From NCBI RefSeq assembly GCF_003697785.1, contig NZ_QOKZ01000002.1, forward strand, positions 62,001 through 126,000: a DNA stretch of 64,000 bases, given 5' to 3'. Under the pieces are notes generated by a model that had not been told where the DNA came from, did no database searches, and saw only the letters and a list, made by a program, of their open reading frames with translations. This stretch comes from Paracoccus alkanivorans. Its GTDB lineage: Bacteria > Pseudomonadota > Alphaproteobacteria > Rhodobacterales > Rhodobacteraceae. The translations under genes and the position numbers were made by a program. Each line of letters opens with the position of its first letter. Position 1 is the first letter of the stretch. This document shows positions 53,087-62,006 of the stretch, one piece after another.

Positions 53087-53520
53087 AGCGATCAGGTGAT
53101 CATCCATCGCAGCGAACCCTATATGCCCTGGGTGTCCGAAGTATCACTGGCGCAGATGGCGGCCGGCAATTTCTTCGCGCCGATCAGCTTTCTGTATCGC
53201 AAATGGGTGTTCGACGACATCGGCGGCTATGACGAAGGTTTGCCGGTATTGGGTGACTGGCGCTTCAACCTGGACTTCCTGATGCGCGTCAATATCGGCT
53301 TTCTGGACCGCTACCTTTCGCATTATCACCACCGCGACATGGGCGACAGCACGCGCGATGGTGTCTATGCCAATTCCGTCGTCGGTGCGTGTGACCTTCA
53401 TGGCCAGTATTTTTCGGTGGTAACGAACCGGATCCTGCGCGATCCCTCTACTCCCGAGGGGCTGCGTCAAGTCATCGCCAATGCCCATCAGCAGCGTGTG
53501 ATAGAGCAAAATGTCCACGC
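53087..53520 (+). pseudogene. Glycosyltransferase C-terminal fragment
   Basis: A GC-rich reading frame encodes the middle-to-end portion of a GT2-like glycosyltransferase: QVIIHRSEPYMPWVSEVSL, NFFAPISFLYRKWVFDDIGGYDE, VLGDWRFNLDFLMRV and HYHHRDMGDSTRDG. The catalytic N-terminal half is missing; upstream sequence from about 53056 is unrelated. At about 53520 the homology ends and the frame runs antisense into the chloride-channel remnant. Both ends are therefore broken; the frame itself remains open to 53881, so a GTG-started fusion product is conceivable but unlikely to function. Confidence 0.7.
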
Positions 53521-53524
53521 CTTA

Positions 53525-54105
53525 CGCGGCGTCCATTCGAACAACAGCAGTTCCACGGCCAGCATGATGGCCGCGATGGGCGTGCCGAACACCAGGGCCA
53601 TCCCGGCGGCGGCACCCGCGACCAGCAGCGTCTTGCGCTCGCTGTCGCTGACCGGTAGCGCCTGTGCGATCAGCGAGCCGATGGCGCCGCCGGTCATGAT
53701 GATCGGCCCCTCCACGCCGAACGGGCCACCGGTGCCGATGGCGACGGCCGAAGACAGCGGCTTGAGAACCGCGACTTGGCATCCAGCCGCGACCGGCCCA
53801 GCAGAATCGCCTCGATCGCCTCGGGGATGCCGTGCGCGCGGATCTTCTCGCTACCGAAACGCGCCATCAACCCGACGATGAGGGCACCGACAACGGGGAT
53901 CAGGACAACCACAGGCCCAGTTCAGCCTCTGCCAGATTCGGCTCTGCAAGGGACAGCCGCCCGAAATAGGCGATATTCGTGCAAAGCCGGATCAGGTTCA
54001 GCAACAGGATTCAGGCAAGGACGCCCGCCGTCGCGACGATGACCAGCATGCGCGGACGGCGGTGAAATCGCCGGGGCGTGGTTGATCGCGGCGGGTGACG
54101 GCCAT
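53525..54105 (-). pseudogene. Voltage-gated ClC-type chloride channel, degenerate
   Basis: The minus strand from ATG at 54105 encodes recognisable ClC segments in three frames. RMLVIVATAGVLA is ended by an in-frame TGA, then ILLLNLIRLCTNIAYFGRLS. A one-base lesion near 53912 leads to VVLIPVVGALIVGLMARFG and HGIPEAIEAILLG. A second lesion near 53776 (one base lost after LDAK) leads to PIIMTGGAIGSLIAQ and TLLVAGAAAGMALVFGTPIA. The coding region then stops dead at FEWTPRK, with at least half of the channel missing. One stop, two frameshifts and a 3' truncation make it a clear pseudogene. Confidence 0.85.
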
Positions 54106-54254
54106 TATCGAATCCTTGGGTTCATGGAGTTGTGGGTGGGACTGCCTCTGTCGCGCTGTCGCATCGTGTTACGATATAAAAATATCAAGCGCCGCTCTCG
54201 ACCAACCCGGGCGGCGGTGTCAGAGCTTGCCTGCAAACCACGTGGAATCCGCAC

Positions 54255-54663
54255 ATGTCACAGCCCGGGCTGAGCCAGAAGGACTATGCCCCCCCGCCGA
54301 GTTCCGTTACCTGATCCGCTGTTTCCTCGATTCAGCGAAGACAGGGCGAAGGCGGCTGGCCTGACACCGCGGCATCATCAGGCGATACTGGCCATCAAGG
54401 GTTATGGGCTGGGTGATCCGATCTCCGTCGGCGATCTGGCCGAGCGGCTTAAAATCCGTCACAATACGGCAGTGGAACTGGCTGGCCGCCTGACGGAAAA
54501 CGGGCTTGTCGAACGGTTGCAGGACGGATCGGATCAGCGGCGCGCCCTGCTGCGCCTGACCCCCTTGGCCGAGCAGCATCTCGCCAAGCTTTCGGCTGCG
54601 CATCTGGACGAACTTTCGCGCATCAGGCCAATGCTGGAACAGGTGCTGCAAAGATATTCATGA
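54255..54663 (+). pseudogene. MarR-family transcriptional regulator, twice frameshifted
   Basis: The full gene would run from ATG 54255 (MSQPGLSQKDYAPP) through AEFRYLIRCFL to FSEDRAKAAGLTPRHHQAILAIKGYG and the winged helix (SVGDLAERLKIRHNTAVELAGRLTENGLVERL). Those three pieces lie in three frames: one base is missing in or near the run of seven C (about 54287) and one more near CTCGATTC (about 54330). The winged-helix part from ATG 54286 is open to 54663 (125 aa), so a shortened protein might be made. The C-run lesion could also be a sequencing error. Confidence 0.72.
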
Positions 54664-54733
54664 CATGGGCATAGGCGGACACCGGATAACGAGGCATGGG
54701 TTCCCATAGCCCTATTGCCCGCCGCAACGACTT

Positions 54734-54764
54734 CTCTTCTTCTTTGTCCAAATACCTTCCGGGG
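54734..54764 (-). repeat. Convergent-junction repeat, copy 4
   Basis: On the minus strand CCCCGGAAGGTATTT followed by GGACAAAGAAGAAGAG. Identical to copy 3 from GGTATTT onward. Lies between the convergent MarR remnant (+) and alpha/beta hydrolase (-), downstream of the latter; no clear hairpin beside it, unlike the other copies. Confidence 0.75.
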
Positions 54765-54834
54765 CTGGTATCGGGGATGCGGCTGGTTCGACAGGTGGAC
54801 GGCTCGCAGCATTCACTGCCATTGTTGTCACAGC

Positions 54835-55575
54835 CTAGCGCAAGACCCCGGTCACCGCGTTTTCGATCAGGTTCAGGCAATCCGGGGAGGAAAAGCGATG
54901 ATCGGCACCCTTCACGAGTGTCAGGTGGATATCCTCGCCACGTGCATGATCCAGCAGATCCAGCGCCCAACTTACCGGAACATCCTCATCCGCCGTTCCC
55001 TGCAGGAACCGGGCCGCGAAAGGGAGCGAAAGCGGCTGGTTCATGACCAGATGATCGCGGCCATCCTCGATAAGCTTCCGGGTGATGACATAGGGTTCAT
55101 CACTGTATTCACTCGGAATTTCGATACGGCCGTCCCGCATCACCGTCTCGCGCTGCGCGTCGTCGAACCCCGCCCAGAATCCCTGTTCGCTGAAATCCGG
55201 CGCAGCCGCGATCGTCACCAGCCCCGCGACCCGCTGTGGCATCGCGCGGGCCAGCAGCAATGCGATCCAGCCTCCCATGCTGGAGCCGACCAGGACCTGC
55301 GGTCCTTCGGTCAGGCTGGTCAGCACGGCAGCCGCATCCGCGAACCATTCGCCGATGCAGCCATCCTCGAAGGCACCGCTGCTGTCACCATGGCCGAAAT
55401 AGTCGAAACGCAGGAATCCCCGCCCCTGCCCGCGCGCCCAATGCTCCAGATGCATGGCCTTGGTGCCGGACATGTCGGATTTGAACCCGCCGAGAAAAAC
55501 GATCCCCGGACCCTTTCCCTTCAGCAGGTTATAGGCAATCCGCCGGCCCTGCGGCGTATCGAGAAAATCAGTCAT
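54835..55575 (-). CDS. Alpha/beta-fold hydrolase (ABHD10-like serine esterase)
   Basis: 246-aa soluble hydrolase. The nucleophile elbow [14 protein letters not shown] places Ser at about 99; [14 protein letters not shown] is the preceding strand-turn; [15 protein letters not shown] carries the Asp, and [11 protein letters not shown] the His. This pattern resembles acyl-protein/mycophenolate-glucuronide esterases (ABHD10-like). Substrate unknown. Divergent from thrS. Confidence 0.86.
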   Translation of the reverse strand: MTDFLDTPQGRRIAYNLLKGKGPGIVFLGGFKSDMSGTKAMHLEHWARGQGRGFLRFDYFGHGDSSGAFEDGCIGEWFADAAAVLTSLTEGPQVLVGSSMGGWIALLLARAMPQRVAGLVTIAAAPDFSEQGFWAGFDDAQRETVMRDGRIEIPSEYSDEPYVITRKLIEDGRDHLVMNQPLSLPFAARFLQGTADEDVPVSWALDLLDHARGEDIHLTLVKGADHRFSSPDCLNLIENAVTGVLR

Positions 55576-55693
55576 AGGTCATTCCCCATCATCTTGCCCT
55601 ATCTTGACAGTTTTCGCGCAGAGGTCCATGGGACAGCCTCGACATACCCGCAGCCGGGCGTTCCGTGGGCGCCAAACCGACGAGGAGGACGAC

Positions 55694-57640
55694 ATGTCCC
55701 AGATCTCCCTTTCCTTCCCCGATGGCAATTCGCGTGACTACCCCGCAGGCATCACCGCCGCCGAGGTCGCCGAAAGCATCGCGCCCAGCCTTGCCAAGCG
55801 GGCGATCTCGGCCAATCTGGATGGCCGCCATATCGACCTGGCATGGCCGATCGCCGAATCCGGCGCGATCACCATCAACACGATGAAAGACGAGGCCCCG
55901 GCGCTGGAGCTGATCCGCCATGATTTCGCCCATGTCATGGCCCGCGCGGTGCAGGAGATCTGGCCCGATGTCAAAGTCACCATTGGCCCGGTGCGCGACC
56001 ACGGCTGGTTCTATGACTTCGACCGGAAAGAGCCTTTCACGCCCGAGGATCTTGGCCGGATCGAGGCGAAGATGAAGGAGATCATCGCCGCCCGCGACCC
56101 CGTCCGCACCGAGATCTGGGACCGCGAACGCGCCATCGCCCATTACAAGGGGCAGAACGAGCCCTTCAAGCTGGAACTGATCGACCGCATTCCCGAGGGC
56201 GAGGATGTCCGGATGTATTGGCATGGCGAATGGCAGGATCTCTGCCGTGGTCCGCATCTGCAGAATACCGGGCAACTGCCCGCCGACGCCTTCCGCCTGA
56301 CCCATGTGGCCGGCGCCTATTGGCTGGGCGACGCCTCTCGCCCCATGTTGCAGCGTATCTATGGCGTGGCCTTCCGCAACAAGGCCGATCTCAAGGCGCA
56401 TCTGACCATGCTGGAAGAGGCCGCCAAGCGCGATCACCGCAAGCTGGGCCGCGAGATGGAACTGTTCCATTTCCAGGAGGAAGCGCCCGGCATGGTCTTC
56501 TGGCACCCGAATGGCTGGACGATCTATCGCGAACTGGAAGCCTATATGCGCCGCCGCCTGACCCGCGCCGGTTACAAGGAGATCAAGACCCCGCAGGTGG
56601 TTGACCGTATCCTGTGGGAAAAATCCGGCCATTGGGAAGCCTACCGCGAGAACATGTTCATCGTCGAGGTAGACGAGGAGGGCGCGAAGGAAAAGCGCAC
56701 CAACGCGCTGAAACCGATGAACTGCCCCTGCCATGTGCAGGTCTATAACCAGGGCCTGAAATCCTATCGCGACCTGCCCCTGCGGCTGGCCGAGTTCGGA
56801 TCCTGTCACCGCTATGAAAGCTCTGGCTCGATGCATGGGCTGATGCGGGTGCGGGGTTTCGTGCAGGACGATGCGCATATCTTCTGCACCGAGGACCAGA
56901 TCGAGGCCGAATGCGCCAGTTTCCTGGACCTGCTCGGCTCGGTCTATGCCGATCTCGGCTTCGAGAAATTCGACATCAAGCTGTCCACCCGCCCCGAAAC
57001 CCGCGTCGGCTCGGACGAGATCTGGGACAAGGCGGAAACGGCGCTTGAAGCGGCGATCCTCAAGGTCCGGAACGATTTCGAGGTCGACCCCGGCGAGGGC
57101 GCCTTCTACGGCCCCAAGCTGGATTTCAAGCTGACGGATGCCATCGGCCGCGAATGGCAATGCGGCACCTTCCAGGTCGATTTCAACCTGCCCGTGCGGC
57201 TGGATGCGGAATATATCGGCGAGGATGGCGGCAAGCACCGCCCGGTCATGCTGCACCGTGCCATCCTTGGCAGTTTCGAGCGTTTCATCGGCATCCTGAT
57301 CGAGAACTATTCCGGCAAGCTGCCGCTCTGGCTGGCACCGCGCCAGGTGGTGGTCGCCTCGATCGTCTCGGATGCCGATGATTACGTGCGCCGGGTCGTG
57401 GACGCCCTGCGCGCCGCCGGTCTGCGGGCCGAAGCCGATACGCGTAACGAAAAGATCAATTACAAGGTCCGCGAACATTCCGTCGGAAAGGTGCCCGCCA
57501 TCCTTGCCATCGGCATGAAAGAGGTAGAAGCTGGGACCGTGTCGTTGCGCCGGCTGGACAGCCAGGGCAGCCGCACATTGTCTTTGGAAGAGGCCGTGGC
57601 AGAGCTGTCTGCCGAGGCAGCACCCCCTGATCTGCGCTGA
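55694..57640 (+). CDS. thrS: Threonine--tRNA ligase
   Basis: Class II synthetase charging tRNA-Thr; 648 aa. Order: TGS domain (1-60), editing domain with [19 protein letters not shown] and the zinc-like [14 protein letters not shown], catalytic core with motif 1 [30 protein letters not shown] (Zn Cys), motif 2 [25 protein letters not shown] and motif 3 [17 protein letters not shown], then the anticodon-binding domain (about 540-640). The ATG at 55694 is 30 codons inside a longer frame and follows a GAGGAGGA ribosome-binding site. TTGACA at 55604-55609 is a candidate -35 element. Confidence 0.97.
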   Translation: MSQISLSFPDGNSRDYPAGITAAEVAESIAPSLAKRAISANLDGRHIDLAWPIAESGAITINTMKDEAPALELIRHDFAHVMARAVQEIWPDVKVTIGPVRDHGWFYDFDRKEPFTPEDLGRIEAKMKEIIAARDPVRTEIWDRERAIAHYKGQNEPFKLELIDRIPEGEDVRMYWHGEWQDLCRGPHLQNTGQLPADAFRLTHVAGAYWLGDASRPMLQRIYGVAFRNKADLKAHLTMLEEAAKRDHRKLGREMELFHFQEEAPGMVFWHPNGWTIYRELEAYMRRRLTRAGYKEIKTPQVVDRILWEKSGHWEAYRENMFIVEVDEEGAKEKRTNALKPMNCPCHVQVYNQGLKSYRDLPLRLAEFGSCHRYESSGSMHGLMRVRGFVQDDAHIFCTEDQIEAECASFLDLLGSVYADLGFEKFDIKLSTRPETRVGSDEIWDKAETALEAAILKVRNDFEVDPGEGAFYGPKLDFKLTDAIGREWQCGTFQVDFNLPVRLDAEYIGEDGGKHRPVMLHRAILGSFERFIGILIENYSGKLPLWLAPRQVVVASIVSDADDYVRRVVDALRAAGLRAEADTRNEKINYKVREHSVGKVPAILAIGMKEVEAGTVSLRRLDSQGSRTLSLEEAVAELSAEAAPPDLR

Positions 57641-57649
57641 ATCAGGGGG
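57623..57649 (+). terminator. Hairpin spanning the thrS stop codon
   Basis: CCCCCTGAT (57623-57631) and ATCAGGGGG (57641-57649) form a 9-bp perfect stem; its 9-base loop ends in the TGA stop (57638-57640). No T-run follows. Terminator-like, or 3'-end protecting. Confidence 0.5.
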
Positions 57650-57892
57650 ATAACCCGTCGGCATCGGCCAGAATCGTGACCAATATTCCGCCGATGACAA
57701 TAAAACTTCACGTTTGTGTCGCTGGAAGCGTCGCTTTCCGGCTTGTCTTTTTTAATGATTCGTTCATGCTGACATCCGCGTGAGCGACAGACTTTCTACC
57801 GCCTCCCGATCATGGGCAGCCGGCATGACTGAAAGCAGGGCTGCACGGCCCGGGGCAATCTCGCCTCGGGATAATGCGAAGGAGATACGGTT

Positions 57893-58099
57893 ATGGCGAC
57901 CGGAACGGTAAAATGGTTCAACGCCACCAAAGGCTATGGCTTCATTGCCCCCGATGATGGCGGCAAGGACGTGTTCGTGCATATCTCGGCGGTCGAGCGC
58001 GCCGGGCTGACCGGGCTGCAGGACAATCAGAAAATCGCGTATGAGTTGCAGTCTGGCCGGGATGGCCGTGCCTCGGCAAGCGATCTGAAGCTGCTCTGA
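57893..58099 (+). CDS. cspA: Cold shock protein, CspA family
   Basis: 68-aa RNA/ssDNA-binding OB-fold protein. RNP1 KGYGFIAP and RNP2 VFVHIS are intact; the start [16 protein letters not shown] is canonical. AAGGAG precedes the ATG. The 252-base upstream gap is long enough for the extended leader typical of cold-shock mRNAs and contains a T-rich tract (about 57745-57755). A strong terminator follows. Confidence 0.96.
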   Translation: MATGTVKWFNATKGYGFIAPDDGGKDVFVHISAVERAGLTGLQDNQKIAYELQSGRDGRASASDLKLL

Positions 58100-58123
58100 G
58101 CCTATCCTGACAGGAATTCAAGG

Positions 58124-58147
58124 CGGCCCGTTCACGCGGGCCGTTTT
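58124..58147 (+). terminator. Intrinsic terminator after cspA
   Basis: CGGCCCG (58124-58130) pairs with CGGGCCG (58137-58143) around a 6-base loop, followed by TTTT. Confidence 0.75.
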
Positions 58148-58257
58148 CAATTGGAAACGGCATACCCTGCCGCTTCTGCAGACAAAGCGATCGAATGCGG
58201 TTCCCCATTCGATGCAGTTTCTTTATTCAGGCGCTGCAATATCGTCGGAGAACCATC

Positions 58258-59724
58258 ATGAATCTGGCCGAGCATGTGCTGCGCGCCGGCGCCTCCCATC
58301 CTGACAAGCTGGCGCTGTCCGTGATCGGGCCGTCGCGGGCGGAGCGCTGGTCCTATGCCCGCCTGACCGCCGCCATACGCGGCACCGCGACCGGATTGAT
58401 CCGGGCCGGGCTGCAGCCCGGCGACCGGTTGCTGATGCGGTTGGGAAACACGGCGGCATTTCCCGTCGCCTATCTGGGCGCCATCGCGGCGGGCGTCGTG
58501 CCAATCCCGACCTCGGCCATGCTGACCCGGCGAGAGATCACCAAGATCGCCGCCGAAACCGAACCCGCCATGATCGTCGCGGGCCACGGGATCGCCCTGC
58601 CCGACCATCCCGCCCGGCTTTTGACCGAGGCCGATCTGGTTGCTTTCGCCGATCTCCCTCCGGCGGATTATATGCAGGGCGATCCCGACCGGCTGGCCTA
58701 TATCATCTATACCTCGGGCAGTTCCGGCCATCCCCGCGCGGTCATGCATGCCCATCGCGCCATCCTCGCCCGGCAGATGATGTTCGAGGGCTGGTATGGG
58801 CTGCGCGAAAGCGACCGGGTGATGCATGCCGGCGCGTTCAACTGGACCTTCACCCTCGGCACCGGCCTGATGGATCCCTGGACCATGGGCGCGACCGCAT
58901 TGATCCCCGCCGATGGCACAGCGCTGGAACAGCTCCCGCTTCTGGCCGCGCGTCACGGTGCCACCATCCTTGCAGGTGCGCCGGGGATATTCCGCCGCAT
59001 CCTGCGCGCTGAATGGCAGCCCGTCGCCAACCTGCGCCACGGCCTCGTGGCGGGCGAGCGTCTCGATCCCGGCCTTCGCGCCGACTGGTCCGCCCGCACC
59101 GGCACCGATCTGCACGAGGCGATGGGCGCGTCGGAAATCTCCACCTTCATCTCGGGCAGCCCGTCGCGCCCCGCGCCCGCGGGCACTGCCGGATATTCCC
59201 AGCCCGGACGCCATGTCGCGATCCTCGGGGATGAGGGCCAACCGTTACCGCCCGGCACTTCGGGGGCACTGGCCGTTCGCCGTGACGATCCGGGGCTGTT
59301 CCTCGGCTATCTCGGACAGCCCGGGGAAACCGCCTCCCGCTTTCGCGGCGACTGGTTCCTGACCGGAGATCAGGCGCAGCAGGATGAAGACGGCGCCATC
59401 ACCCTGTTGGGCCGGGCCGATGACATCATGAATGCCGGGGGGTTCCGCGTCGCCCCGCCCGAGATCGAAGAGGTGCTGTCCGGCTTTCCCGGCGCAGGCG
59501 ATGTCGCGGTCGCGGAACTTTCTGTCGGCCCCGGCAGCAGCATCATCGCCGCCTTCTGGACCGGCCCGGCCAAGGCCCGGGACCTGCGCGGATTCGCCGA
59601 ATCCAATCTTGCCCGGTATAAGCAGCCCCGCGAATATATCTGGCTGGATACCCTGCCCCGCACGGCCACCGGCAAGATCAACCGCCGCGCCCTTCGCGCG
59701 GCCCACAGCAAGGCCCCGGCATGA
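58258..59724 (+). CDS. AMP-dependent acyl-CoA synthetase/ligase
   Basis: 488-aa adenylate-forming enzyme. The P-loop-like A3 motif is YTSGSSGHPRAVMHAH; A5 is HEAMGASEISTF; A7/A8 is FLTGDQAQQDEDG... LGRADDIMNAGGFRVAPPEIE; and the C-terminal catalytic lysine sits in RTATGKINRRAL. Probably activates a medium/aryl carboxylic acid to its CoA thioester; the exact substrate is open. Start ATG at 58258 (MNLAEHVLRAG). Stop overlaps the next gene (ATGA). Confidence 0.88.
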   Translation: MNLAEHVLRAGASHPDKLALSVIGPSRAERWSYARLTAAIRGTATGLIRAGLQPGDRLLMRLGNTAAFPVAYLGAIAAGVVPIPTSAMLTRREITKIAAETEPAMIVAGHGIALPDHPARLLTEADLVAFADLPPADYMQGDPDRLAYIIYTSGSSGHPRAVMHAHRAILARQMMFEGWYGLRESDRVMHAGAFNWTFTLGTGLMDPWTMGATALIPADGTALEQLPLLAARHGATILAGAPGIFRRILRAEWQPVANLRHGLVAGERLDPGLRADWSARTGTDLHEAMGASEISTFISGSPSRPAPAGTAGYSQPGRHVAILGDEGQPLPPGTSGALAVRRDDPGLFLGYLGQPGETASRFRGDWFLTGDQAQQDEDGAITLLGRADDIMNAGGFRVAPPEIEEVLSGFPGAGDVAVAELSVGPGSSIIAAFWTGPAKARDLRGFAESNLARYKQPREYIWLDTLPRTATGKINRRALRAAHSKAPA

Positions 59725-60347
59725 CCCGCCTCGACATCTTCTCGGATCCCGTCTGCCCGTGGTGCCTGATTGGCAAGCTGGAACTGGACCGCGCGCTGGA
59801 AAGCCGCCCAAATCACCCCTTCGAGATCATCTGGCACCCGTTTCGCCTGAACCCGCAGATGCCCGCCGGGGGCATGGACCGGCTGGAATATCTCAGGGCC
59901 AAGCCGGGAGCCGCCGACGCCGCCAGGGCGGTCGCCGGACGCGCCGCGCAAATGGGGCTGGAACTGCGCTTGCCCGAGCGTCAGCCCGACACCACCGACG
60001 CCCATCGCCTGATGCATTGGGCGGGGCTGGAAGGGGCGCAAAGCCGCGTCATGTCGGGCCTCTTGCGCGCCTATTGGCAGGAGGGACGCGATATCGGCGA
60101 CAGGGCCGAACTGGCGGGTATCGCCGAAACCGCGGGAATGGACAGGGCCATGACCGCCCGGCTGCTGGACAGCGATGCCGACCGCGACGAGGTGATCGGG
60201 CGCGAAATGCATGCCCGCAAGCGCGGCATCAACGCGGTGCCGACCTTTATCGTTGCCGACACCCATGCCGTCAGCGGTGCTCAATCCGCCGAGCTATGGC
60301 AGAACGTGATAGACGAATTGACGGCAGCGGACAGCTCCGGACACTGA
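59721..60347 (+). CDS. DsbA-family oxidoreductase (FrnE-like)
   Basis: 208-aa thioredoxin-superfamily protein without signal peptide, so cytoplasmic. The redox motif DPVCPWCLIGK has Cys12-x2-Cys15; the helical insertion and the C-terminal GINAVPTFIV cis-proline loop fit FrnE and 2-hydroxychromene-2-carboxylate isomerase-like enzymes. Translationally coupled to the acyl-CoA synthetase, which may mean a shared pathway for an aromatic or fatty substrate (inference). Confidence 0.88.
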   Translation: MTRLDIFSDPVCPWCLIGKLELDRALESRPNHPFEIIWHPFRLNPQMPAGGMDRLEYLRAKPGAADAARAVAGRAAQMGLELRLPERQPDTTDAHRLMHWAGLEGAQSRVMSGLLRAYWQEGRDIGDRAELAGIAETAGMDRAMTARLLDSDADRDEVIGREMHARKRGINAVPTFIVADTHAVSGAQSAELWQNVIDELTAADSSGH

Positions 60348-60448
60348 TTTCCGGAACCGTTCAGGCCATGGCATTTCGCTGAACCGCCGAAACACTGTGC
60401 AGTGATGCTCCGTTCAGGCTGTCCTTGAACTGGTCTGGCCGCCGGGCC

Positions 60449-61165
60449 CTATTCCCCGGGCCGGGCATAATAGCTGTATCCGGCCACTTCGCGGAAACCG
60501 AGCCTGCGATAGAGCGCCATCGCCCCCCCGTTCGCACGGCTGACCGCCAGCCCGATCCGTTCCGCCCGGTTTTCTGCCGCCCAGAAAGCCGCCTGCCGCA
60601 TCATCCAGCCCGCCAATCCCTTGCGCTGCCAGCTGGGCAGGACCTCCACGCAATGCACCATGGCGATGCCCTGATGGATGGCGGCAAATGCCGCTCCGGC
60701 GGCGCGGTCCTCGATCCGCCCGAGGATCGAGGTCACGGGCATTTCCACCCGTTCCATCACCGCCTGACGGGCTGGCCCGATATTGCCTGCCGTCCAGATA
60801 TCGCGCTGAATGGCCATCGGCGGCCAGACCGCAAAGGCCGTCACCGGCGGCAGGTCCCGATCCGTCAGCCCGGCGGTTTCGATCTCCATGATCGCGGTGG
60901 GGTTTTCGCGCCGGAATCCTTGCGCCTCCAGCGCCGCGACCAGTTCGTCATCGTCATCCAGAGCGCGAAACAGGGGGCGCTGCCCCCATTCCTGATGTTT
61001 CCTGACGGCTGCCGGTATGTCGCCATCCTTCCAGCCGCTCAGGGCCCGCGCCGAACTGACACGCCCGCCCGCGCCCAGGCCACGCCCGACACGGAACCCG
61101 CCCGCATCCGCGTATTCCGCAGCGGGCCATGTTGCCTCGAAAGCCTGTACCAGCGCCGGGTCCAT
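60449..61165 (-). CDS. GNAT family N-acetyltransferase
   Basis: 238-aa acetyltransferase. The acetyl-CoA motif A is near the C-terminus: VEVLPSWQRKGLAGWMMRQA, followed by LAVSRANGGAMALYRRLGF (motif B). The N-terminal half (1-100) is not conserved and may form a second, degenerate GNAT domain. Start ATG at 61165 overlapping the cinA-like stop (TGATG); GTG at 61168 is the alternative. Target unknown. Confidence 0.85.
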   Translation of the reverse strand: MDPALVQAFEATWPAAEYADAGGFRVGRGLGAGGRVSSARALSGWKDGDIPAAVRKHQEWGQRPLFRALDDDDELVAALEAQGFRRENPTAIMEIETAGLTDRDLPPVTAFAVWPPMAIQRDIWTAGNIGPARQAVMERVEMPVTSILGRIEDRAAGAAFAAIHQGIAMVHCVEVLPSWQRKGLAGWMMRQAAFWAAENRAERIGLAVSRANGGAMALYRRLGFREVAGYSYYARPGE

Positions 61166-61905
61166 CACAGCCCCAGCACCCGCCTGAGCTCGGACATGGC
61201 GAATTCCACGCGCCCGGTATCGAGCCCGCGCACGACCAGATTCGTGCCCCAGCCCCTTTCGTCGTGGAACGGATAGGAGCCCAGTGACAGATCCGGAAAT
61301 TCCCGGGCCAGAGCCTGCAATTCCTCGGCCACCTCGCTCTCGCCGCGCCGCACCTCCACCGTCAGCGATTGCGCGGGCCTGCCGCCGGGAAGCCGGGGGA
61401 TCAGCCAGTCGACCATGCCACGGAACACCTCTGGCACACCGGCCATCACATGGGTCCTGCCGATGGAAAAGCCCGGTGCCGCCGATACCGCGTTGTCGAT
61501 CAGCGTTGCCCCTACCGGAACCCGGGCCATCCGCAGCCGGTTCGGCGTCAGCTCGGTTCCCATCCGCTCGCAGCGTGCCTGCAGCAGCGCCCGCGCCTCC
61601 TGGTTTATCTCGACCGTGGTGCCATGTGCGGCGGCCACCGCATCGGCGGTGATGTCGTCATGCGTCGGCCCGATCCCGCCCGAGGTGAACAACAGGTCGT
61701 AAGCGCCACCCAGGGAGCTGTCCAGGGCACGGATCGCGGATACGATCTGATCATGGTCATCCGCCACGATCCGCATCTCGCGCAGGTCGAACCCCGTCGC
61801 CGCCAGCACCCCGGCCAGATGATGCGCATTCCCCTCGCGCGTGCGCCCCGACAGTATTTCATCGCCGATCACCAGGATGGCTGCCGTGGGATTGTCTGAT
61901 TGCAT
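61165..61905 (-). CDS. CinA/MoeA N-terminal family protein (molybdopterin-binding domain only)
   Basis: 246-aa protein with the MoCF_biosynth/COG1058 fold: VIGDEILSGRTREGNAHHLA (12-31), FTSGGIGPTHDDITADAVA (about 90-108), and MAGVPEVFRGMVDWL. It lacks the C-terminal deamidase domain of full-length CinA, as is common for the alphaproteobacterial stand-alone form. Often called competence/damage-inducible protein A or nicotinamide-nucleotide pyrophosphatase; the activity here is unproven. Coupled to the GNAT gene. Confidence 0.88.
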   Translation of the reverse strand: MQSDNPTAAILVIGDEILSGRTREGNAHHLAGVLAATGFDLREMRIVADDHDQIVSAIRALDSSLGGAYDLLFTSGGIGPTHDDITADAVAAAHGTTVEINQEARALLQARCERMGTELTPNRLRMARVPVGATLIDNAVSAAPGFSIGRTHVMAGVPEVFRGMVDWLIPRLPGGRPAQSLTVEVRRGESEVAEELQALAREFPDLSLGSYPFHDERGWGTNLVVRGLDTGRVEFAMSELRRVLGL

Positions 61906-62006
61906 GGCCCTGCCCCTCTTTTTACCATCCCCTTCTATGCCCGTGCATGGGGCTGGAACAAGTAGGCCGGTGCGACTATCTATGCGCTCATAGGAAAGGA
62001 CAACCG

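Noticed and set aside
55589-57700. 703-codon open frame on the minus strand opposite thrS
   Set aside because: Exactly antisense to a canonical threonyl-tRNA synthetase; its translation is low in recognisable motifs and reflects GC-rich third positions.
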